Part shown: positions 59,462 to 64,000 of the stretch, piece by piece
How positions within the stretch are numbered: the first letter of the stretch is position 1
Layout of the letters: each line of letters starts with the position of its first letter
Source of the DNA: an uncultured Nitrospira sp.
Lineage (GTDB): Bacteria > Nitrospirota > Nitrospiria > Nitrospirales > Nitrospiraceae
DNA length: 64,000 nt
Direction: 5' to 3'
Assembly: GCA_902500715.1 (NCBI GenBank)
Contig: CABVRO010000003.1
Location: forward strand, 20,463-84,462
Notes under the pieces: generated by a model
What the model was told of the DNA's origin: nothing
The model's database searches: none
The model's input: the letters and a program-made list of their open reading frames with translations, nothing else
Program-made: the position numbers and the translations under genes

Positions 59462-59704
59462 TTAGGCGAGGAGACCGCGATCGCGGCTGACGATGAGATA
59501 GGCATCTCCCATACAAAACAGCACCAACCCGATCAACGGTACGAGGGCAAACGAGAACACTGCCATCCAGAGAACGATCAGCAGCACCCCGGCCAAAAAC
59601 AGAGGACCTCCGCGTTTTTCTCCGATGTAGAGATGTCCGAGCCCCGGCACGAGAGAAAGCGCGGCGGCACGGCAGGCATGAGAAGTTTTTTCCAGCGGAT
59701 CCAT
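59462..59704 (-). CDS. Small two-helix membrane protein
   Basis: An 80-residue protein. After a short N-terminus (CRAAALSLVPGLGHLYIGEK) two hydrophobic helices follow (GGPLFLAGVLLIVLWMAVFS, FALVPLIGLVLFCMGDAYLI), then a charged tail. The PGLGHLYIG motif is shared by many small membrane proteins of TM2-like type. ATG 59704 was chosen over an earlier TTG. No RBS is clear. Function unknown. Confidence 0.7.
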   Translation of the reverse strand: MDPLEKTSHACRAAALSLVPGLGHLYIGEKRGGPLFLAGVLLIVLWMAVFSFALVPLIGLVLFCMGDAYLIVSRDRGLLA

Positions 59705-59744
59705 GTCGTTCAACCCAAAATGCGACCCGTATGGTGGGCCGCGA

Positions 59745-60212
59745 CTAGGCCTTCAGCGCCGCCAGCACGTCATCGACATGGCCGGGCACCTTCACCTTCC
59801 GCCACAGGGCTTTGATTCGTCCCGTGGCATCGATCACAAACGTGCTCCGCTCGATGCCCAGGTACTTCCGGCCGTACATGCTCTTCTCTTTATAGACTCC
59901 GTAAGCCTTACAGACCTCGGCCTCTTCGTCGCTCAACAACGCGAAGGGCAAGCCGTACTTGGCGATAAATTTCTGATGCGAGGCTTTCCCGTCCTTACTG
60001 ACTCCAAGCACCACCGCCCCGGCCTTTTTGATCGGCGCGAGGGAATCCCGGAATTCGCAGGCCTCCTTCGTACAGCCCGAGGTATCGTCCTTCGGATAGA
60101 AATAGAGCACCACCTGCTTACCCTTGAGGCTCTTCAGCGTCACGGTGCTGCCGTCCTGGTCCGGCAAGGAAAAATCCGGCGCCTTCGCCTCCACCTGTAA
60201 TTCATCTGCCAT
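59745..60212 (-). CDS. bcp: Thioredoxin-dependent thiol peroxidase (Bcp/PrxQ)
   Basis: A 155-residue peroxiredoxin of the PrxQ/Bcp class, which reduces hydroperoxides using thioredoxin. The peroxidatic Cys47 and resolving Cys52 are in DTSGCTKEACEFRD. The fold is visible as APDFSLPDQDGSTVTLKSLK and VVLYFYPKDD, and the C-terminal RSTFVIDATGRIKALWRKVK. The gene is apparently single and begins with a good match to other Bcp proteins. Confidence 0.95.
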   Translation of the reverse strand: MADELQVEAKAPDFSLPDQDGSTVTLKSLKGKQVVLYFYPKDDTSGCTKEACEFRDSLAPIKKAGAVVLGVSKDGKASHQKFIAKYGLPFALLSDEEAEVCKAYGVYKEKSMYGRKYLGIERSTFVIDATGRIKALWRKVKVPGHVDDVLAALKA

Positions 60213-60251
60213 ATCTCAATCCTCTCCAGTACAACTCTTCGTGTCACCCGG

Positions 60252-60692
60252 TCAGCGCGGTCCGCTGCCGATCACCGGACGCTGTGTCCCGTAGGGATGT
60301 TCCCTGGGTGGCCCCTTTTGTGCCTGAGGGCTGCCGAAGGGGCGTAACGCGGGAGAATCCCAGATCACCTTATCCCCGGGAGCTAAATTCGCCGCCTCAA
60401 TAAACTCTAGGCGCGCCTGGTCTGTTTGCCCCAACGCGTTCAGGGCGAGTGCGTAATTGTAATGGGCCTGTCCGGAATCCGGCGCCGCCTTGATGGCCTG
60501 CCCGAAAAAATTCTTGGCTTCCGCTACCTGACCGGCCAGGTAGGCTTGCATCCCCTGATTGTTCAGAGCGATGGCGTCGGCCTTAGCCCCATAGGCCAAT
60601 TCCAACGGAACCAGCGGCTGCGGTTTGGAATGGGTACAGGCAGGCAACGACACCGCCATCACGCAAAACACTAACCATAGAGAAACTCTCAT
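60252..60692 (-). CDS. TPR-containing lipoprotein
   Basis: A 146-residue lipoprotein. Lipobox: LPAC at the end of the signal peptide (SLWLVFCVMAVSLPACTHSK). Two TPR units follow: ALNNQGMQAYLAGQVAEAKN and FFGQAIKAAPDSGQAHYNYA, plus LALNALGQTDQARLEFIEAA. The tail is proline-rich. It likely works in the envelope as a scaffold; no partner is seen. Confidence 0.8.
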   Translation of the reverse strand: MRVSLWLVFCVMAVSLPACTHSKPQPLVPLELAYGAKADAIALNNQGMQAYLAGQVAEAKNFFGQAIKAAPDSGQAHYNYALALNALGQTDQARLEFIEAANLAPGDKVIWDSPALRPFGSPQAQKGPPREHPYGTQRPVIGSGPR

Positions 60693-60727
60693 CGCACAAC
60701 CTCGTTGAAATCGTTCGCCATGCCGGA

Positions 60728-61003
60728 TCAGGGCTTGGCGCGCTTATTTTGTTCTTCTTCAGCTGTTTTCCGGTACATCACGTCCCATTCCGGACTCCCC
60801 TCCACGATCTGTCGTGAGTAGGACGCCAGTTTGGCCCGTACTTTCTTATCGATCTCGGCTTCCAACAACAACTCAGCAGCCACCACCCGCTTGATCTCGC
60901 GCAGCACCTTCCCATCATCCTCAGTAAACCGGCAATGCGGGCTCTTCTTCAAGGCGCCGAGCGCGAGGTGGGCAAGATGGCTGGCTTTATCGTCGCTGAT
61001 CAC
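60728..61003 (-). CDS. DUF507 family protein (first of two)
   Basis: A 91-residue DUF507 protein, a helical family of unknown function common in Nitrospirota and deltaproteobacteria. Seen: DKASHLAHLALGALKKSPHC, LREIKRVVAAELLLEAEIDK and EWDVMYRKTAEEEQ. It starts with GTG at 61003. A second paralogue lies 218 bases upstream, separated by a family B hairpin repeat. Confidence 0.85.
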   Translation of the reverse strand: MISDDKASHLAHLALGALKKSPHCRFTEDDGKVLREIKRVVAAELLLEAEIDKKVRAKLASYSRQIVEGSPEWDVMYRKTAEEEQNKRAKP

Positions 61004-61075
61004 GAATAGGATTCCAGTCCTGAGTGGGGTTACTCTACGCTCTTCTATGACGAAGATTCACACACCGGGCAGCAC

Positions 61076-61225
61076 CTAGCAGGATGCGGAACAAGTCCGC
61101 CGGCGGCGTTCTCGCATCGCTGGACGGCCTTTTTGCGCATCCTGCGGGTGATTCTGATACCGACACGGCGCACGAGTTGATCATAATGTATCGCGCCACA
61201 ATCGAGTTTTTCCGCAGCCTGCTAG
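61076..61225. repeat. Complete family B repeat (150 bp, CTAG-ended)
   Basis: Bounded by CTAG on both sides. The left end CTAGCAGGATGCGGAACAAG and the right end CTCGATTG...read inward as CTAGCAGGCTGCGGAAAAAC match at 18 of 20 bases. The interior includes CGGCGTTCTCGC and CGACACGGCGCACGAGTTG. The right CTAG (61222-61225) contains the TAG stop of the second DUF507 gene. Confidence 0.85.
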
Positions 61226-61503
61226 AGAATGATGTTCCGTTCACGGACCAGCTTCTGCTTGATCATCGTGAACATCTTCTGGTAATCGACCTGTCCCTGC
61301 TCGATCTGCCGCTCATAGGGTTGCATCATCCGGCGCACTTCGGCATTGAGGCGATCTTCGACTGCGAGCTCTTCCGTCATCGTCTGTTCCAACGAATCCC
61401 GAAGCGCCTTTTGATCCCCGGTGACCTCCAGGTAACTCAGCTCGTGGAGCCGCGCGATCACGGATTCCGCCATATGATGGACCCGCTCTTTTGCCAGCCT
61501 CAC
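61222..61503 (-). CDS. DUF507 family protein (second)
   Basis: A 93-residue DUF507 protein: RLAKERVHHMAESVIARLHE, LEQTMTEELAVEDRLNAEVR and MFTMIKQKLVRERNIIL. The natural C-terminus of the family is kept, ending exactly at the TAG in the repeat, so the element sits at the stop codon rather than truncating the protein. Start GTG at 61503 has GGAG nine bases upstream. Confidence 0.87.
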   Translation of the reverse strand: MRLAKERVHHMAESVIARLHELSYLEVTGDQKALRDSLEQTMTEELAVEDRLNAEVRRMMQPYERQIEQGQVDYQKMFTMIKQKLVRERNIIL

Positions 61504-61552
61504 CGCAGAAGACTCCCCATCGACACACCATGGTCGCTCACAGGACCCATCC

Positions 61553-61972
61553 TTACGAGCCTATCCGATCCGACGCCCCCTGTTCAATCCGTTCGACCCG
61601 GATTGTGCTGGCATTCATCGCCTGCCGCAGCGTCGCCGCGTCCCCCACGACACGACCTACCACATTGACCCGGTCGGCCGGAACGGGATCGGCCCCCATA
61701 CTCATCGGCGTACGGCCGAAGAAAATGGCCAACACCTGGCCGGGGCCCCAGAAGGCAACGTCACCGACTTTGACCTGCGTGGTCGCAGTTTCGCGATGGT
61801 CCTTCACACCGGGAATCTTAAAATAGAACTCTTCGCCCCAGACATTCAATGGTCCTTCAGCGGGCAGCGCCCGGTAGAGTTCTTCAGCCGTTCTCGTGCC
61901 TTTCAACTCCGCCTCCAACTGTATCCCGCCGACCTTGATTCGAATACGTTTCGCCGATCCGTTCGTGGTCAT
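61553..61972 (-). CDS. Cyclophilin-like fold protein (TM1367/DUF369)
   Basis: A 139-residue protein. Seen: IRIKVGGIQLEAELKGTRTA, ELYRALPAEGPLNVWGEEFY, DVAFWGPGQVLAIFFGRTPM, and VPADRVNVVGRVVGDAATLR. This matches the TM1367-type cyclophilin-like family, which shares the fold but lacks proven isomerase activity. GAGGG precedes the ATG. It sits 49 bases upstream of the DUF507 gene and may be cotranscribed. Confidence 0.85.
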   Translation of the reverse strand: MTTNGSAKRIRIKVGGIQLEAELKGTRTAEELYRALPAEGPLNVWGEEFYFKIPGVKDHRETATTQVKVGDVAFWGPGQVLAIFFGRTPMSMGADPVPADRVNVVGRVVGDAATLRQAMNASTIRVERIEQGASDRIGS

Positions 61973-62104
61973 GTTCCCTCATTTACACCGTGATACACTG
62001 CACAACTCAAGCGCACGAAACTCCGCACCAGTCGCGGACTCTAACTTGTTTATCCCTTGAAATCAAGGCTACAATCCCGGCGGAGGGAGATCGCGACCCG
62101 CATT

Positions 62105-62878
62105 ATGTTGACCTCGACATTCGTCCATCTGAACGGCATCGGCCCGTCCACGGAGCGGCGGCTCTGGGAAGGCGGCATCGCCGATTGGACGACCTTTCGC
62201 CGTGAGCCGAACCTCCCCGGCATCTCACCCTCGCGCAAAGTCCTGTACGATATCGATCTTGCCTCGGCGCAGGAGCAGCTCGACCGCCGCAATGCCCGGT
62301 ACTTTGCCGGCTGCCTGCATACCCGCGACCACTGGAGGCTGTTCCGCACCTTCGGCCCACGGGCACTCTATCTGGACATCGAAACGACCGGACTGTCCGC
62401 GCACGAGGGGCAGGTGACCATCGTCGGCCTCTACCGCCAGGGGCGACTGCGCACCCTGATCAGCGGTGACGACCTGACGCTTGGCGTGATTCAGGAGGAA
62501 CTCGACCAAGCCGACTTGCTGATCACGTTTTTCGGCAGCGTGTTCGATATTCCCTACCTCCAAACCTGTTTCAAGGGCCTGCGGGTGTCGATTCCTCACT
62601 TCGATCTCTGTTTTGCCGCGAGACGCGTGGGCCTGCAGGGAGGCCTCAAGCACATCGAGCGCGAGTTGGACCTCGCGCGGGACTCCGATCTGCTGACACT
62701 CGACGGCCTGGAAGCCGTTCGGCTCTGGCACCAGTACCGCGCAGGCGACGAGGCGGCACTGGATCAACTCGTCCGGTATAATGCCGCCGACACCAGAAAC
62801 CTCGAACCACTGGCGGAATGGCTGTATGACCGGCTCGCCCTGCGCTACGGTCCACCGTCATTGACGCCGGCCGGATAG
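62105..62878 (+). CDS. RNase H-like (YprB-type) exonuclease domain protein
   Basis: A 257-residue protein with an RNase H-like 3'-5' exonuclease domain. Seen: ALYLDIETTGLSAHEGQVTI (catalytic Asp/Glu pair), LLITFFGSVFDIPYLQTCFK, and the C-terminal YNAADTRNLEPLAEWLYDRL with the final Asp. The N-terminal TFVHLNGIGPSTERRLWEGG resembles a helix-hairpin-helix DNA-binding segment. The ATG at 62105 is preferred over an upstream one at 62057, as it begins the family alignment. The stop is one base before the next gene. Confidence 0.87.
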   Translation: MLTSTFVHLNGIGPSTERRLWEGGIADWTTFRREPNLPGISPSRKVLYDIDLASAQEQLDRRNARYFAGCLHTRDHWRLFRTFGPRALYLDIETTGLSAHEGQVTIVGLYRQGRLRTLISGDDLTLGVIQEELDQADLLITFFGSVFDIPYLQTCFKGLRVSIPHFDLCFAARRVGLQGGLKHIERELDLARDSDLLTLDGLEAVRLWHQYRAGDEAALDQLVRYNAADTRNLEPLAEWLYDRLALRYGPPSLTPAG

Positions 62879-62879
62879 C

Positions 62880-63686
62880 GTGAGCACCCAGCAGACCAGA
62901 TGGGCATGGACCGCGTTTGGGCAGACCGACCGCGGGTTGGTGCGCCTTACGAATCAAGACACCTTCCTCGTCGAGAATCGACATCGACTCTGGGCAGTGG
63001 CGGACGGAATGGGAGGGCACCCGGGGGGAGACGTGGCCAGTCGCCTCGCGATGGACTCCCTCGCCGAACTTGCGCCGACTCTCGAGGAAACTGCATCTGC
63101 CCCAGACCTTCAGGAAGCAGAGCGCGCAACCGACCGTCTCACAGCCATGGCCGAGCAGGCCCATGCCTCTATCCTCGCCCATGCGGCTCAGCACCCGCCG
63201 TTACGTGGCATGGGCACGACTCTCGTGATGGCCCATCTCCTCCCGCTACCCAAACCACGCTTACTTGTTGTGAACGTCGGCGATAGCCGGGCCTACCTGG
63301 TCAGAGCCGGCACCCTCACGCAACTGACTCGGGACCATACCCTGATTGAAGAGTATGTCCGCGAAGGACGCCTTACTCCTGCGCAGGCCGCCCGCCACCC
63401 GAACCGCCATGTGCTCACCCGCGCCATGGGCCTTGCCCCGCACCTGGAAAGCGACTTGTTCTTCTTCGATCTTCTTGATGGAGACCTTCTGCTGCTCTGC
63501 TCAGACGGCCTCACAAAAATGTTGACCGACGAACACATTCTGCAGACTGTCGGACCTCATCCGCATGTCCCTTCCCTTATCACCCAAACACTGATTCAGA
63601 CAGCGCTCGATGCGGGGGGGATCGACAACGTCACCGTGGTGGCTTGCACCATTACTGAGATACCCGATCAGACAAATATCCATTGA
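62880..63686 (+). CDS. PP2C-family serine/threonine phosphatase
   Basis: A 268-residue PP2C phosphatase (PrpC/Stp type). Metal-binding motifs are visible: TNQDTFLVENRHRLWAVADG with MGGHPGGDVAS, RGMGTTLVMAHL, VVNVGDSRAYLVRAGTLTQL, LLLLCSDGLTKMLTDEH and GGIDNVTVVACTI. It should reverse Ser/Thr phosphorylation in the cytoplasm; a matching kinase is not in the window. GTG start, separated from the previous stop by a single base, so it is coupled to the exonuclease gene. Confidence 0.93.
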   Translation: MSTQQTRWAWTAFGQTDRGLVRLTNQDTFLVENRHRLWAVADGMGGHPGGDVASRLAMDSLAELAPTLEETASAPDLQEAERATDRLTAMAEQAHASILAHAAQHPPLRGMGTTLVMAHLLPLPKPRLLVVNVGDSRAYLVRAGTLTQLTRDHTLIEEYVREGRLTPAQAARHPNRHVLTRAMGLAPHLESDLFFFDLLDGDLLLLCSDGLTKMLTDEHILQTVGPHPHVPSLITQTLIQTALDAGGIDNVTVVACTITEIPDQTNIH

Positions 63687-63771
63687 CACCAACTCAAGGC
63701 ACCAGGTAGCCTCGCAGAATCGTCGCCTCGTACAATTACGAGACTTTCGTCCACATATTTCCCTGTACCCT

Positions 63772-64000
63772 ATGCACTGTCAGCCCATTGAACATCGATC
63801 CATCCGCGTCTCGTGGCGGCAGTACCTCTTCATCTGTTCCCTTATCAGCATCCTGGTGAGCTCCCTTGCTGCGGCCAAGGAACCGCTCGATCCGGAAGCC
63901 ACCCTGCGCCTCATCGTGCAAGCAAACGCCGATCGTGATCTGCCGACCATGTCGAAGTATATGTCTCACGACGCCGACGCCGTCGGCTACACGATCGACG
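63772..64000 (+). CDS. Secreted SnoaL/DUF4440-like protein, cut by the window end
   Basis: The first 76 codons are present. A signal peptide (YLFICSLISILVSSLAAA) is followed by DPEATLRLIVQANADRDLPT and MSKYMSHDADAVGYTID, resembling the start of an NTF2-like (SnoaL or DUF4440) domain. No stop occurs before 64000. The ATG at 63772 is the only start that keeps the signal peptide. Confidence 0.55.
   Translation, partial: MHCQPIEHRSIRVSWRQYLFICSLISILVSSLAAAKEPLDPEATLRLIVQANADRDLPTMSKYMSHDADAVGYTID

Overview
The window looks like a chromosomal piece of a GC-rich Gram-negative bacterium, most likely Nitrospira (Nitrospirota). This is inference from gene content, not from a marker gene: cobalamin-dependent radical SAM enzymes, a c-type DUF3365 haem protein, a contractile injection system, and intergenic hairpin repeats of a kind I associate with Nitrospira. 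No rRNA, tRNA or CRISPR array was recognised.

Layout. 1-8 kb: housekeeping genes (thiamine-binding MTH1187-type protein, precorrin-2 dehydrogenase, HNH nuclease, Rieske protein, ferredoxin, MoaB, CBS protein, MDR oxidoreductase, PhzF protein). 8-14 kb: one radical SAM gene and two paralogous B12-binding radical SAM genes, with a divergent J-like small gene. 14-24 kb: an accessory belt with a YnfA protein, an Mrr nuclease, a Xre/RES toxin-antitoxin pair under a clear promoter/operator, a RAYT transposase, a haem protein, and several broken genes (AraC remnant, frameshifted membrane protein, histidine kinase joined to a radical SAM remnant). 24-54 kb: a complete extracellular contractile injection system (eCIS) on the minus strand in about 23 tightly packed genes. 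54-57 kb: a MITE, a long hairpin repeat and a glycoside-hydrolase pseudogene. 57-64 kb: housekeeping genes again (FabI, Bcp, two DUF507 proteins, cyclophilin-like protein, exonuclease, PP2C phosphatase).

The eCIS reads, in transcription order: NtrC-type activator; sigma-54 promoter; winged-helix protein; sheath; tube; baseplate protein; proline-rich protein; DUF4255 terminator; AAA+ ATPase; small protein; two DUF4157 cargo candidates; CIS tube/LysM adaptors; hub; spike; PAAR tip; gp25; two gp6-type baseplate proteins; gpI; a beta-helix fibre; a coiled-coil protein; and a third DUF4157 cargo candidate. Many neighbours overlap by ATGA or GTGA, indicating translational coupling. Two sigma-54-type promoters, one before the structural operon and one before the activator gene, together with an activator whose receiver-like domain lacks the phospho-acceptor, suggest a dedicated, non-phosphorelay switch for the injection machine.

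The second major theme is structured repeats. Two hairpin families (about 120 and 150 bp) lie directly at the stop codons of at least seven minus-strand reading frames. In three of them the element's terminal CTAG supplies the TAG itself. Arms of the 120-bp family differ between copies but remain complementary, which points to selection on the fold.
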